Below, piece by piece: positions 1 through 8,221 of a DNA stretch of 39,046 bases (positions are counted from its first letter, which is position 1; every line of letters starts with the position of its first letter). Origin of the DNA: Rhizobium sp. Q54. GTDB taxonomy: Bacteria > Pseudomonadota > Alphaproteobacteria > UBA828. Below the pieces are notes generated by a model. That model was given only the letters and a program-made list of their open reading frames with translations, did not search any database and was not told the DNA's origin. Both the position numbers and the translations under genes were made by a program. The DNA lies in contig CAMDDO010000023.1 in NCBI GenBank assembly GCA_945892755.1, forward strand, positions 1 to 39,046. Direction: 5' to 3'.

Positions 1-330
1 TGCGACCGCGTCTTCTTGAATCTCGATCGTATCGGTGCCGTATTCGAGCGCGTATTCGTGGCGCACGGTGGCGCCGGGCAGCTTGCCGCGCTTGCGTACC
101 ATCAAGAAGCCGCAGCCAAGCCGGAGCGCAAGCGGCGCCGCGACCAGAAAGCCACGCGCCTCGACGCCGGCCAGAAGGTCGGGTTTGAGCGGCGCCACGA
201 TCGCGGCCAAGCGGTCGACCGTGGCCGCCCAGGCTTGCGGGTGCCTGAGCAAGGTCGCGATGTCGTAGAAAAGAATACCGGGTTTCGGGAAGTCCGGGAT
301 TCTTCGGATATGGTCCTCGAGCTGGATCAT
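1..330 (-). CDS. apt: Adenine phosphoribosyltransferase, C-terminus cut by window edge
   Basis: Apt converts adenine and PRPP to AMP and pyrophosphate in cytoplasmic purine salvage. The minus-strand reading frame is open from the left edge to an ATG at 330-328. The visible 110 codons begin [19 protein letters not shown] and continue with [11 protein letters not shown], then [18 protein letters not shown] and VRKRGKLPG. These are the conserved N-terminal and central blocks of the Apt family. The PRPP-binding loop normally lies just beyond the visible part, off the edge. An in-frame TAG at 354-352, which is the stop of the upstream cytochrome gene, fixes the start because no earlier start is possible. 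Only 21 bases separate it from that gene, so the two are probably co-transcribed. Confidence 0.93.
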   Translation of the reverse strand, partial: MIQLEDHIRRIPDFPKPGILFYDIATLLRHPQAWAATVDRLAAIVAPLKPDLLAGVEARGFLVAAPLALRLGCGFLMVRKRGKLPGATVRHEYALEYGTDTIEIQEDAVA

Positions 331-351
331 CTTCGCGCGACCGCGCGAGGG

Positions 352-750
352 CTAATCAGGCATCGCCTCTTCCTTGAGATAGGCGATAACGGCGAGCCGG
401 TCGGCCTCTTCGGCTAGGCCCTTGAACGCCATCTTGTTGCCCGGGACATATCCTTTGGGATCGGCAAGGTACGCGCCGAGTTTCGCGTCGTCCCACACGA
501 TTCCCGAGTTCTTCATGGCATCGGAGAACTTGTAACCCTCGTAGCTGCCCGCCGCACGACCGAACACGCCATAGAGATTGGGTCCCGTCTTGCTCTTGCC
601 GCCTTCTTCAAGCGTGTGGCAGGCCTTGCACTTCTTGAACACCTTCTCGCCCTGCTCGACCATCGCGTTCTCGTCGGCGTGAGATGCGCCGGCTGCGACG
701 CCGAGCGCCGCCATAAAGCCGAGCGAGGCCAGCCAAAACCGTGCTTTCAT
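352..750 (-). CDS. Exported class I cytochrome c (c2/c550 type)
   Basis: A 132-residue monohaem electron carrier, exported to the periplasm. Residues 1-25 form a signal peptide (a basic MKARFW start, a hydrophobic core, and cleavage near ASHA). The haem site is C41-K-A-C44-H45. The distal methionine ligand is very probably M107 in the PGNKMAF motif. Conserved [11 protein letters not shown] and the C-terminal helix VIAYLKEE fit the mitochondrial-type cytochrome c/c2 family at the usual length. It probably shuttles electrons between the bc1 complex and a terminal oxidase or other acceptor, but the partner cannot be read from here. It lies upstream of apt with a 21-base gap, and a good sigma-70-like promoter sits 46-74 bases upstream. 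Confidence 0.94.
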   Translation of the reverse strand: MKARFWLASLGFMAALGVAAGASHADENAMVEQGEKVFKKCKACHTLEEGGKSKTGPNLYGVFGRAAGSYEGYKFSDAMKNSGIVWDDAKLGAYLADPKGYVPGNKMAFKGLAEEADRLAVIAYLKEEAMPD

Positions 751-795
751 ACTATGTCTCCGATGTCAGACAGGGCGGGAAGCGGAACGGCCGGG

Positions 796-824
796 AGAAT
801 AGGCCCCGCCGTCCGGGGGTTCAA
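796..824 (-). promoter_or_regulatory. Sigma-70-like promoter for cytochrome c gene
   Basis: On the minus strand, TTGAAC (824-819) is followed after exactly 17 bases by TATTCT (801-796). This is a close match to the housekeeping consensus with ideal spacing. It would start transcription near 790, about 40 bases before the cytochrome ATG at 750, and drive the cytochrome-apt pair. Confidence 0.55.
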
Positions 825-842
825 GAATGGTGGCCCAAAATA

Positions 843-1733
843 ATGTTCATAGTGCGTCAAAGTGACCTAGTCGCGGCAGCCTTGAAGCTCTGCGGGTTGG
901 TGCTGGGCGGCCTGATCGGCGCGGCCGCCTGGGCCGCTGACACGCCGGCGACCGTCGAGGTTCCGGCCGGACCGTCCATCCTCGGTTCCGATACGTCCGA
1001 ACGCGAATACGGCTATCGCCTCGATGAAGCCGCCTACGGCCACGACCGCACGCGCCGCGCCGGCTGGTATGAGCGCGAGCTGCCACGTCGCGAGGTCACG
1101 GTCGGCGCGTTCGCCATCACGCTCACGCCGATCACCAACGAGCAATATGCCGTCTTCATCGCCGATACCGGGCACGCGCCGCCCGACATCGACGCGGCGA
1201 GCTGGAAGAGCTACGGCCTCGTCCACCCCTATGAGCGCACCCGGCGCCACGCTTGGGTAGGCGCCCGCCCGCCGGATGGCCGCGCGACGCACCCGGTCGT
1301 GCTGGTCTCGCATGACGACGCGAAGGCTTATGCCGCGTGGCTCGGCCGGCGCACCGGTCGCGCCTGGCGCCTGCCGAGCGAGCTCGAGTGGGAGAAGGCC
1401 GCGCGCGGCATGGACGGGCGCTATTTCCCCTGGGGTAATTCCTTCGCGGCCGATCGACTGAACAGCCACGATCTCGGACCGTTCGATACAATGCCGGTTG
1501 GGCTTTTTCCGAGCGGCGCGAGCCCCTATGGGACGCTCGACATGGCCGGGCAGGTTTTCGAGTGGACGTCGACGGCGGCGGGCGATGGCCGCTTCATCGT
1601 CAAGGGCGGTTCCTGGGATGACAAGGGTTGCGGCGTCTGCCGCGCGGCGGCACGCCACGGCCGATCGGCCACGCTCAAACACATCTTGATCGGCTTTCGA
1701 CTGGTGGCGGAGCCGGCGGTGAGCGATCCCTGA
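843..1733 (+). CDS. Exported formylglycine-generating-enzyme (SUMF1-fold) family protein
   Basis: A 296-residue protein of the FGE-sulfatase family (SUMF1/PvdO/EgtB superfamily). Residues 1-31 look like a signal peptide (hydrophobic core, cleavage near AWA-AD), so it should act outside the cytoplasm. The family fold is clear: AITLTPITNEQYAVFI (about 91-106), PVVLVSHDDAKAYAAWLG (151-168), RLPSELEWEKAARG (176-189), PWGN, DMAGQVFEW (233-241), GGSW (255-258) and a C-terminal GFRLV. True FGEs oxidise a sulfatase Cys using a Cys pair in the last third. Here the only cysteines there are C263 and C266, in a CGVC arrangement that does not match the usual spacing, and no sulfatase gene is near. The substrate is therefore unknown. 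The open frame extends to 741, but the ATG at 843 starts the signal peptide and is preferred. Confidence 0.85.
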   Translation: MFIVRQSDLVAAALKLCGLVLGGLIGAAAWAADTPATVEVPAGPSILGSDTSEREYGYRLDEAAYGHDRTRRAGWYERELPRREVTVGAFAITLTPITNEQYAVFIADTGHAPPDIDAASWKSYGLVHPYERTRRHAWVGARPPDGRATHPVVLVSHDDAKAYAAWLGRRTGRAWRLPSELEWEKAARGMDGRYFPWGNSFAADRLNSHDLGPFDTMPVGLFPSGASPYGTLDMAGQVFEWTSTAAGDGRFIVKGGSWDDKGCGVCRAAARHGRSATLKHILIGFRLVAEPAVSDP

Positions 1734-1837
1734 TAATGTGCCGCACGCCGTGAACGCCGGCAGGCGAGCATCGCTTTTCTTTGCGCGGGGCTGCGCTAGA
1801 TTATGCGTGTCGTGCACGGGTGGAGTGGCGCGCTGAG

Positions 1838-2629
1838 ATGACGGATCGGGCGGTACTATCTCGAAGTGGAGCGAAGACCAAGGGGTCGGGTCGGATCGAG
1901 AGGGTGCAATATCTCGATCTCGCGACCCTGCCGAAAGCGCGCCTCGAGCTCATGGCCGCGGGCGGCGCCGAGCTTGTCGAGATCGACCGGGTCTTGGCTC
2001 GAACGAGTGACAATGTGGTCGGCGAGATCCTGAGGCATCAGGGCACGTACTTCGAGTGGAACCACTACCCCAAGGGTGATGTTTACGACGATGTGAGCCA
2101 CGGCCAATATTTTTATCATTCGCATCCGGGCGGCACGCGCGATACGGAGCATGGTCATTTCCACACGTTCCTCAGGGCGAAAGGAATGCCCAAGCACGTC
2201 AAGCAGGCGCGCCGCAAATCGAAGGCCGATTGGCCGCGCGGCGATGACGCGCTCAGCCATGTCATCGGCATCTCGATGGATCCGCACGGCAAGCCGCTAA
2301 AGCTCTTTACCGTGAACCGGTGGGTCACTGGCGAAACCTGGTATCAGGCCGAGGACGTTTGCGAGTTGGTCGATCGCTTCGGGATCGATCATGCCCAGCC
2401 ATCATGGCCGACCAATCGATGGATCAGCGCCATGGTGCGGCTGTTCTGGCCGCAGGTCATCACATTGGTGCGGGCGCGCGACGCGACGATTGCCTCATGG
2501 CAGCGCGCCAATCCCGGTTCGGACGTGCTCGAGGATCGGCGACTGGAAGTCACTTCGCAGCTTGAGATATCGACGGAGAGCCAAATTGCCGCGGTCAAGG
2601 CGGCCTTGTCCGCCCTGCCTGACGGCTGA
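1838..2629 (+). CDS. DUF6969-like His-rich protein of unknown function
   Basis: A 263-residue soluble protein with no signal peptide or membrane segment. The most striking part is residues 91-110, where YFYHSHPGG is followed by EHGHFHTF. The histidine cluster (H94, H96, H105, H107, H109) resembles a metal site, though no enzyme family motif is evident. I associate the block with the uncharacterised family DUF6969, from memory and without a search. A Trp/Arg-rich C-terminal half (NRWVTGETWYQ, then WPTNRWISAMVRLFWPQ) follows. The start at 1838 is chosen because GGAG lies upstream and the earlier in-frame start at 1781 adds a low-complexity leader. It follows the FGE-fold gene by about 100 bases on the same strand and ends before a strong terminator. 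Confidence 0.78.
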   Translation: MTDRAVLSRSGAKTKGSGRIERVQYLDLATLPKARLELMAAGGAELVEIDRVLARTSDNVVGEILRHQGTYFEWNHYPKGDVYDDVSHGQYFYHSHPGGTRDTEHGHFHTFLRAKGMPKHVKQARRKSKADWPRGDDALSHVIGISMDPHGKPLKLFTVNRWVTGETWYQAEDVCELVDRFGIDHAQPSWPTNRWISAMVRLFWPQVITLVRARDATIASWQRANPGSDVLEDRRLEVTSQLEISTESQIAAVKAALSALPDG

Positions 2630-2661
2630 TCCGGCGGCCAAACGCACCGCCGGGAAAAGGA

Positions 2662-2694
2662 AAACCGCCCCGTCGACAAACGCCGGGGCGGTTT
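2662..2694 (-). terminator. Rho-independent terminator between convergent genes
   Basis: A perfect 11-bp stem (2662-2672 pairing with 2684-2694) with an 11-base loop. On the minus strand it is followed by a T-rich run (TTTTCCTTTTCC), so it mainly terminates the CNPC-repeat gene. The plus-strand side has only a short T run but could also stop the DUF6969-like transcript. Confidence 0.8.
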
Positions 2695-2718
2695 CCGCGA
2701 CGTCCGTGATGGAGTTGT

Positions 2719-2943
2719 CTAGTTCTTCTTAGCCGCGCAAGGGTTGCACGGGTTGCACGGGTTGCTTTTGGCCGCGCACGGGTTGCAGGGGTTGCAGGCG
2801 TTTTTCTTCGCCGCACAGGGGTTGCACGGGTTGCAGGCCGCAACCACGATCGGCTTCGATGCGGCATCCGTGGCCATGGCCGGCAGCGCGGCGCCGGCCG
2901 CGACGGTGACTACCGTCATGGCAATAATGGTTTCTTTGATCAT
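2719..2943 (-). CDS. Small exported Cys-rich protein with CNPCNPC repeats
   Basis: A 74-residue protein of unknown function. Residues 1 to about 25 form a signal peptide (MIKET start, hydrophobic core, cleavage near AMA). After a short linker the chain is three consecutive 13-residue repeats of the form [13 protein letters not shown], giving nine cysteines in 39 residues. The last repeat is one residue short. The repeats are nearly identical in protein but differ at synonymous positions (TGT/TGC, AAA/AAG, GCG/GCC/GCT), so the protein sequence seems to be selected. The pattern suggests metal binding or redox chemistry in the periplasm, but that is inference only. The start has a good GAGGG ribosome site. 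It is monocistronic, with its own terminator at 2662-2694. It lies divergent from cysQ. Confidence 0.82.
   Translation of the reverse strand: MIKETIIAMTVVTVAAGAALPAMATDAASKPIVVAACNPCNPCAAKKNACNPCNPCAAKSNPCNPCNPCAAKKN
2722..2835 (-). repeat. Three in-frame 39-base tandem repeats encoding CNPCNPC units
   Basis: Units run 2835-2797, 2796-2758 and 2757-2722 (the last is 36 bases before the stop). Each begins with three TGC/TGT codons separated by AAC-CC(N). Within each unit there is a further near-repeat of the nine-base TGCAACCCN. Confidence 0.88.
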
Positions 2944-3130
2944 GTCGATTCCCTCTTCGCTATGCGTTCATGAGATCATGGACCTTCGGATGCAACGCCC
3001 CCACCCCCGGCCCTGACGCCAAGGATTGTGGGCCGCGGGGCCGGCGATGAAAAGCCGATGACGGAATTATCGCAGGGAATTGAACAACGGTGAGGCGCCG
3101 CGAGGCCGTGCAACCAATTGGACCGCCGCG

Positions 3131-3901
3131 ATGAGACACTTCGACCCCGAGGACTTGGCCGAAACGCTGCGCCGAACGGCCGAATCGGCCGGCGCCGCCA
3201 TTCTCGCGCTCTATGGCACCACGGCCGGGGCGAGCCTCAAGGCCGACCGGACCCCGATCACCGAGGCCGACCTGGCTGCGGATCGGATCATCGCGTCGCA
3301 GCTGGGAGCCCGCTATCCCGAAACCGCCCTGCTTTCGGAAGAAAGTATCGGCGAGCGTCTGCTCCCGCCTGAAGGGGGCCAACCCTATTTCATGATCGAC
3401 CCGCTCGACGGCACCAAGGAGTTCATCGGGGGCACCGACGAATTCACGGTCAATATAGGTCTTATCCAAGATGGCAAGCCGATCGCCGGGATCGTCCACG
3501 CGCCGGCGCTCGGCGAAAGCTACGTCGCGGTCGGCGGCACCGCCTATTGGATCGTACGCGGTGAGCGGCGAGGCCCTCTTCGTGCGCGGCGGCCAATGTG
3601 CGAAGGCGTCGTGATTCTGGTCAGCCGCTTTCATCGCGACGAGAAAACCGACGAATTCATCGCCACCCAACACGCGCCAAACGTGGTTACCGCCGGAAGC
3701 GCGCTCAAATTCGGCCTACTGGCGCGCGGCAATGCCGACCTTTATCCACGCTATGGCCGCACCATGGAGTGGGACACGGCAGCCGGTCACGCCGTGCTTG
3801 CGGCCGCGGGTGGCAGCGTAAGAACGCTCGACGGCATCGAACTCGGTTATGGTAAGCGCGGCTTCGCCAATCCCGCCTTCATCGCGCGTGGGCCCGAATA
3901 G
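3131..3901 (+). CDS. cysQ: 3'(2'),5'-bisphosphate nucleotidase CysQ
   Basis: A 256-residue inositol-monophosphatase-superfamily phosphatase that removes the 3'-phosphate from PAP (and PAPS), recycling a by-product of sulfate assimilation. The metal-binding residues are visible: E70/E71 in LLSEES, the D90-P-L-D-G-T signature (DPLDGTKEF, typical of CysQ rather than SuhB), and W214-D215 in EWDTAAGHAVL. The length matches the family. A TTG start at 3080 would also be open, but the ATG at 3131 gives the normal CysQ N-terminus. The gene ends one base before the next start, so it forms a tight pair with the threonylcarbamoyladenylate synthase gene. Sulfur metabolism recurs nearby (metY, cysK), though not in the same operon. 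Confidence 0.93.
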   Translation: MRHFDPEDLAETLRRTAESAGAAILALYGTTAGASLKADRTPITEADLAADRIIASQLGARYPETALLSEESIGERLLPPEGGQPYFMIDPLDGTKEFIGGTDEFTVNIGLIQDGKPIAGIVHAPALGESYVAVGGTAYWIVRGERRGPLRARRPMCEGVVILVSRFHRDEKTDEFIATQHAPNVVTAGSALKFGLLARGNADLYPRYGRTMEWDTAAGHAVLAAAGGSVRTLDGIELGYGKRGFANPAFIARGPE

Positions 3902-3902
3902 A

Positions 3903-4532
3903 ATGAGCCAAAGTCTGCTCGAGACCGAAGAGGCCATTGGCCGCGCTGGCGCGCTCGTCCGCGCGGGCGAGATCATCGTGTTTTTGACCGACACGCTCTA
4001 TGGGCTCGGCGCCGACGCAACGAATGACGCGGCGGTCGCGCGCGTTTTTTCGATCAAGGGGCGGCCCGATTCCAAGCCGTTGCTGGTGCTCGTGCGCGAC
4101 CTTGCGGAAGCGGCCCGATGTGGTCATATCGAGGGTACCGCGCGGCGATTGGCCGAGCGTTTTTGGCCGGGTCCGTTGACCCTCGTGGTCGAGCGCGCGG
4201 CCTCGGGCCCTTTGGCACGCGACCTCAATCCGCAAGGTACGACGATCGGGTTGCGCGTTCCGGCAAGAGCAATGACACGGCGGCTGATCGACGTCGCCGA
4301 CCGCCCGCTGACTGCGCCCAGCGCCAATCGCAGCGGCGAAACTCCAGTCCATGACGCCGCCGAAGCGCTTGCCACATTCGGGTCGCACGTCGCGCTCGTG
4401 CTCGACGGCGGAACAAGCGCCCCCCTGCCCTCGACGATTGTCGCATGGGTGGACGGCAGACTGTCGCTGCAACGCGAAGGTGCGATCTCGCGCGCCGCGA
4501 TCGAAGCGGTCGGTGGCGCGGTTGCCAATTAG
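3903..4532 (+). CDS. tsaC: L-threonylcarbamoyladenylate synthase (TsaC/Sua5/YrdC family)
   Basis: A 209-residue cytoplasmic enzyme that makes threonylcarbamoyl-AMP from Thr, bicarbonate and ATP. This is the first step of t6A formation at A37 of ANN-decoding tRNAs. The YrdC fold is shown by TDTLYGLGADATND near the N-terminus, the KGRPDSKPLLVLV substrate-binding block, WPGPLTLV, and LRVPARA followed by TAPSANRSGE. The length matches the single-domain TsaC form, without the extra Sua5 domain. The ATG at 3903 begins immediately after the cysQ stop (TAG ending at 3901). The open frame reaching 3849 is inside cysQ and is not used. Confidence 0.93.
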   Translation: MSQSLLETEEAIGRAGALVRAGEIIVFLTDTLYGLGADATNDAAVARVFSIKGRPDSKPLLVLVRDLAEAARCGHIEGTARRLAERFWPGPLTLVVERAASGPLARDLNPQGTTIGLRVPARAMTRRLIDVADRPLTAPSANRSGETPVHDAAEALATFGSHVALVLDGGTSAPLPSTIVAWVDGRLSLQREGAISRAAIEAVGGAVAN

Positions 4533-4550
4533 TTGATCGGCGCGGTTAAT

Positions 4551-4571
4551 CGACGAGCTTATATTTCGTCG
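4551..4571 (+). terminator. Weak inverted repeat after tsaC
   Basis: A perfect 6-bp stem (4551-4556 with 4566-4571) around a nine-base AT-rich loop, 19 bases after the tsaC stop. There is no T run after it, so it may be an attenuating hairpin or chance. It lies in the only sizeable gap between tsaC and the response regulator. Confidence 0.25.
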
Positions 4572-4652
4572 CGAGCTTTGATCTTCGCTTGGTCTAAGGC
4601 CGGGAGCTGCCCTATCATGAATTCATCTGCCATCCCGAAACCGAGTGGGGCC

Positions 4653-5075
4653 ATGACAAAAATATTGGTCGTCGAAGACGAGGCGAATATCCGCGAGAAG
4701 CTGATCACGGTGCTCGGCTTCGAGGGATTCGAGACGCTGGGGGCGGCGGATGGCCGCGTGGGCGTCGAACTGGCGCGTTCGGAGCATCCAGATCTGATCG
4801 TGTGCGATATCATGATGCCGGATCTCAACGGCTATGGCGCGCTGCGCGAGCTGCGCGCGGATCCGTCGACCGCGGCGATCCCGATCATCTTTCTGACCGC
4901 GGCCGCGAGCCGCGCAGACATGCGCAAGGGCATGGAGCTGGGCGCCGACGACTACATCACCAAACCTTATACCGTGGAAGAATTGCTGACGGCAGTGCGG
5001 ACACGGCTAGGACGCCAGCAGACCATTCAAACCACCGCGACAACACCCTCGGACGTCAACGCATCCGGCACTTGA
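4653..5075 (+). CDS. Stand-alone receiver-domain response regulator
   Basis: A 140-residue protein that is essentially one CheY-like receiver domain followed by a short Thr/Ser-rich tail, with no DNA-binding output domain. Key residues are present: acidic pair E8/D9 (VVEDE), phospho-acceptor D52 (VCDIMMPD), T82 (FLTAAA) and K104 (ITKPY). It probably acts by protein-protein contact in a phosphorelay. No histidine kinase is in the window. Two starts are possible. The ATG at 4653 gives the canonical MTKILVVEDE N-terminus. An ATG at 4617 has a better-spaced GGGAG ribosome site and would add 12 residues. I favour 4653 by family comparison, with little margin. Confidence 0.88.
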   Translation: MTKILVVEDEANIREKLITVLGFEGFETLGAADGRVGVELARSEHPDLIVCDIMMPDLNGYGALRELRADPSTAAIPIIFLTAAASRADMRKGMELGADDYITKPYTVEELLTAVRTRLGRQQTIQTTATTPSDVNASGT

Positions 5076-5094
5076 GCCGACGAGGCACCGGCGC

Positions 5095-6105
5095 GTGATT
5101 GCCGCGCGGCACGGGGCTCGGCTTTTCAGCGCCATTGCCGTGCTGGGGGTCGTCCTCGTTTTCTCAAGCTGCGCGCCGACGGTGATGCCGGCCGGCCCGA
5201 CGACCACCGCGCCACGCATCGAGGCCGCGACGGTCGTCCTGAGCGACGGCGTCGGGCTGCCCTTGAAGAGCTGGGTGCCGACCGAGGGCCGACCGCGCGC
5301 GGTCATTCTCGCCCTGCACGGTTTCAATGATTACGGCAACGCCTTCGAGTTGCCGGCGCGCTATTGGGCCGCCCATGGCGTGGCGACCTACGCCTATGAC
5401 CAACGTGGCTTTGGCGCGAGCCCCGTTCGCGGCCTCTGGGCCGGGACCGAAACGCTTGTCGACGATGCCAAGACGGTGGCGCGGCTGGTCCGCACGCGCC
5501 ACCCTGGAACACCGTTCTACCTGCTCGGCGAAAGCATGGGCGGCGCGGTGCTGATTGCCGCCTCGAACCCGCATTTGCCGCCGGCCGATGGCGTCATCCT
5601 GGTCGCGCCCGCGGTGCGCGGACGCGAGACCATGGGCGCGCTTTATCGCGGTGTCCTTTGGCTCGGCGCGCATCTCTTTCCGTGGGCCGAGCTGACAGGC
5701 GAGGGTCTCGACATCGTCGCGACCGACAATGTGGAGGTTCTCCGCGCCATGCAGAAGGACCCGCTGATTATCAAGAGTACGCGAATCGACGCAATTTGGG
5801 GTCTGGTCGATCTGATGGACCGCGCGCTCGCCACCGCGCCGCTGCTCGGCAGCCCTTCGGCCCTCGTGGTCTACGGCACACGCGATGAGGTCGTGCCGGC
5901 CGGCCCAGTCGAAACCTTCGTCGAGCGGCTGCCGGATGAGGTGTCGGTCGCGGTCTACGATCACGGCTATCACATGCTGTTGCGCGACCTCAGGTCGAAG
6001 CCGGTCCTGGACGATATTCTTGCGTGGACGAAAAAACCCGGGGCGCCGCTAGCCTCGCGTGCCGATCAGGCCGGCGCGGCCCTATTCGACCGGGTTGCCC
6101 AATAG
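5095..6105 (+). CDS. Exported alpha/beta hydrolase, monoacylglycerol-lipase-like, possibly a lipoprotein
   Basis: A 336-residue serine hydrolase of the Hydrolase_4/S33 type. It starts at a GTG and carries a hydrophobic signal (about residues 9-25) ending in FSSC26, which resembles a lipobox apart from Phe at -3. It may therefore be lipid-anchored in the periplasm. The catalytic triad reads as S147 in GESMGG, D264 in GTRDEVVP and H293 in DHGYHML. The oxyanion region is ALHGFND and the fold block is YAYDQRGFG. The family usually cleaves monoacylglycerols or related esters (family knowledge, not shown here). It starts 19 bases after the response regulator and ends three bases from the stop of the convergent hydrolase. 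Confidence 0.86.
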   Translation: MIAARHGARLFSAIAVLGVVLVFSSCAPTVMPAGPTTTAPRIEAATVVLSDGVGLPLKSWVPTEGRPRAVILALHGFNDYGNAFELPARYWAAHGVATYAYDQRGFGASPVRGLWAGTETLVDDAKTVARLVRTRHPGTPFYLLGESMGGAVLIAASNPHLPPADGVILVAPAVRGRETMGALYRGVLWLGAHLFPWAELTGEGLDIVATDNVEVLRAMQKDPLIIKSTRIDAIWGLVDLMDRALATAPLLGSPSALVVYGTRDEVVPAGPVETFVERLPDEVSVAVYDHGYHMLLRDLRSKPVLDDILAWTKKPGAPLASRADQAGAALFDRVAQ

Positions 6106-6108
6106 CGC

Positions 6109-6903
6109 CTAAAGAATGCGGCGGAGGGCGTCGAGCGTCGCGTCGGGCGCCTCTTCCATCATGATGTGGCCGACCCCGGGGAGCATCACGACCTCCGCGC
6201 CCGCGATCTTCTTCGACAGCGCGAGCGCGAGCTTTGGTGGAGTCATGATGTCGCGTTCGCCGAGGACGAAGAGGGTCGGGCAGCGGACCGCCGCCGCTGC
6301 CGCCTCGCCGCCCTGATAGTCGTTACAGGCCCGTAGGTCCGCGTTGAGCAGGCCGGGTGCAGCGCGTTCGAGCACGCGGAGGCCGCCGCGCATCATCCAT
6401 AGCCCGGGCACGCGATGGCCGCCGAGCTGCGCGCGCGAGCCATAACCCCAGGCATTGATCAGATCGAGCGCCAGATGCTGGTTGTCGGCCGAGGCCTCGA
6501 GCAACACATTGGCGACCTTGAGCGGCACAGCGCAACCGAGCAGACCGAGAGCGCGGACACGCTCGGGGTGACGACCCGCCGCCTCAAGCGCGATCAGCGA
6601 GCCCATGCTGTGGCCAACCAGCGCGGCAGTGGCGAGACCGGCCGCGTCGATCGCTCGGAACAGCCAATCGGCGAGCGCCGGCACGCTGTCGAGCGCGGGC
6701 CCTTCCGAACGGCCATGGCCCGGGAGATCGAGCGCCAGCACGCTGCCGCCGTGCCAGGCAAAATAGCGCGTCTGCAGCTTCCACACCGTGTGGTCGAAGC
6801 CGGCGCCATGAACGAACAATGTGGTGGGACGCGTGACATCGAACGGCCGGCCGCCGGTCGTCGCATGGACGCGCTTGCCATCGACGCTGAGGATCAAACT
6901 CAT
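6109..6903 (-). CDS. Cytoplasmic alpha/beta hydrolase
   Basis: A 264-residue alpha/beta-hydrolase-fold protein. Motifs are LFVHGAGFDHTVW (oxyanion loop), LALDLPGHGRS, nucleophile S99 in GHSMGS, an acid in LGERDIMTPP, and the catalytic His in GVGHIMMEEAPD. There is no signal peptide. Substrate cannot be assigned; esterases, haloperoxidase-like proteins and lactonases all share this pattern. Its ATG overlaps the TGA of metY by four bases (6900-6903), so translation is probably coupled and the hydrolase is the second gene of the metY transcript. Despite lying next to another hydrolase gene it is a different subfamily and transcribed in the opposite direction. Confidence 0.87.
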   Translation of the reverse strand: MSLILSVDGKRVHATTGGRPFDVTRPTTLFVHGAGFDHTVWKLQTRYFAWHGGSVLALDLPGHGRSEGPALDSVPALADWLFRAIDAAGLATAALVGHSMGSLIALEAAGRHPERVRALGLLGCAVPLKVANVLLEASADNQHLALDLINAWGYGSRAQLGGHRVPGLWMMRGGLRVLERAAPGLLNADLRACNDYQGGEAAAAAVRCPTLFVLGERDIMTPPKLALALSKKIAGAEVVMLPGVGHIMMEEAPDATLDALRRIL

Positions 6904-8195
6904 TTGCGCTGCGATGCCTTGAGCGCGCGTTCGAGATCGTCGGTCAGATCGTCGATGTCCTCGAGCCCGACCGAGAGACGCACCATGTCTTCACCGACAC
7001 CCGCGTTCTTGAGAGCCTCTGCGTCCATTTGCTGATGTGTCGTGCTCGCCGGATGGATGATCAGACTCTTGGCGTCGCCGACATTCGCAAGATGCGAAAA
7101 CAGACCAACCGACTCAATCAGCTTGCGGCCCGCGTCGCGCCCGCCTTTGACGCCGAAGCAGAACACCGCGCCGCAGCCATCCGGCATCAGGCGCCGGGCC
7201 CGCGCGTGATCGGGGTGGCTCGGCAGCTCGGGATAGCCGACCCAGGCGACCGCGTCATGGCCGGCAAGGAATCCAACGATGCGCCGGGTGTTCTCCATGT
7301 GGCGCGCCATGCGGAGCGGTAGGGTCTCGACGCCTTGCAGCAAATAAAACGCGTTCTGCGGCGCCAGGCAGGCGCCGAAATCACGCATGCCCTCGGACCG
7401 CGCGCGCATGATGAAGGCCTGCGGGCCGAACTCATCGGCGAAGTCCAGCCCATGATAGCCGGCATAGGGTTCGGTCAGGGTCGGGAAGCGCCCCGAAGCC
7501 TCCCAATCGAAGGTCCCGCCATCGACCAGCGCGCCGCCGATCGCGACGCCATGGCCACCGAGGAACTTGGTGACCGAATGCATGATCAGGTCGGCGCCGT
7601 GCTCGAACGGACGAAACAGGCAAGGCGTCGGGAACGTGTTGTCGATCAGGACCGGCACGCCGTGCGCATGAGCGATCGCGGCGACCGCCGGTAGATCCAT
7701 GATCTCGAGGCCGGGATTGCCGAGGCTCTCGCCAAAGACAAGGCGTGTCTCGGCTCTGATCGCGCGGCGAAACCCTTCCGTATCGCGCGGATGAACGTAG
7801 CTCGTGGTGATGCCGAAGCGCGGCAGGGTATGGGTCAGCATGTTGTGACTGCCGCCATAGAGCGAGGCCGAGGCGACGATATGCCCGCCCTGCCCCATCA
7901 GCGTCGCGACCGCGAGATGGAGCGCGGCCTGGCCGCTCGCGGTGCAAACCGCACCGACGCCGCCCTCAAGGGCCGCGATGCGTTCTTCCAAAACGGCGAC
8001 GGTCGGGTTCGAGATACGCGAATAGATGTGGCCGCATCGCTCGAGGTTGAAGAGCGACGCGGCGTGCTCCGTGCTTTCAAACACGAACGAGGTGGTCTGA
8101 TAGATCGGCACAGCGCGCGCACCGGTCGCCGGGTCAGGGCGCTGACCCGCATGCAGGGAGAGCGTATCGCGCTTGAGATATTTCGGATCGACCAT
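6900..8195 (-). CDS. metY: O-acetylhomoserine aminocarboxypropyltransferase (sulfhydrylase)
   Basis: A 431-residue PLP enzyme of the Cys/Met metabolism family. It makes homocysteine (or methionine) from O-acetylhomoserine and sulfide (or methanethiol). Identification rests on [20 protein letters not shown] at the N-terminus, [22 protein letters not shown], and the PLP lysine K210 in [29 protein letters not shown] lies at the C-terminus. The family length (about 430) separates MetY from the shorter MetB/MetC/MetZ enzymes. The ATG at 8195 is chosen; a TTG at 8213 is also open but has no better ribosome site. It is followed by a four-base overlap with the alpha/beta hydrolase. A sigma-70-like promoter leaves a leader too short for a SAM riboswitch. 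Confidence 0.92.
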   Translation of the reverse strand: MVDPKYLKRDTLSLHAGQRPDPATGARAVPIYQTTSFVFESTEHAASLFNLERCGHIYSRISNPTVAVLEERIAALEGGVGAVCTASGQAALHLAVATLMGQGGHIVASASLYGGSHNMLTHTLPRFGITTSYVHPRDTEGFRRAIRAETRLVFGESLGNPGLEIMDLPAVAAIAHAHGVPVLIDNTFPTPCLFRPFEHGADLIMHSVTKFLGGHGVAIGGALVDGGTFDWEASGRFPTLTEPYAGYHGLDFADEFGPQAFIMRARSEGMRDFGACLAPQNAFYLLQGVETLPLRMARHMENTRRIVGFLAGHDAVAWVGYPELPSHPDHARARRLMPDGCGAVFCFGVKGGRDAGRKLIESVGLFSHLANVGDAKSLIIHPASTTHQQMDAEALKNAGVGEDMVRLSVGLEDIDDLTDDLERALKASQRK

Positions 8196-8221
8196 GATAC
8201 CCCGCGTGTCCAACGCGCGGC

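Noticed and set aside
2722-2835. The CNPC-coding repeats as a CRISPR array or a neutral minisatellite
   Set aside because: There are no spacers; units are in frame and differ mainly at synonymous positions inside a gene with signal peptide, ribosome site and terminator.
3080-3130. TTG start for cysQ at 3080
   Set aside because: The extra 17 residues do not resemble the family N-terminus; the ATG at 3131 does.
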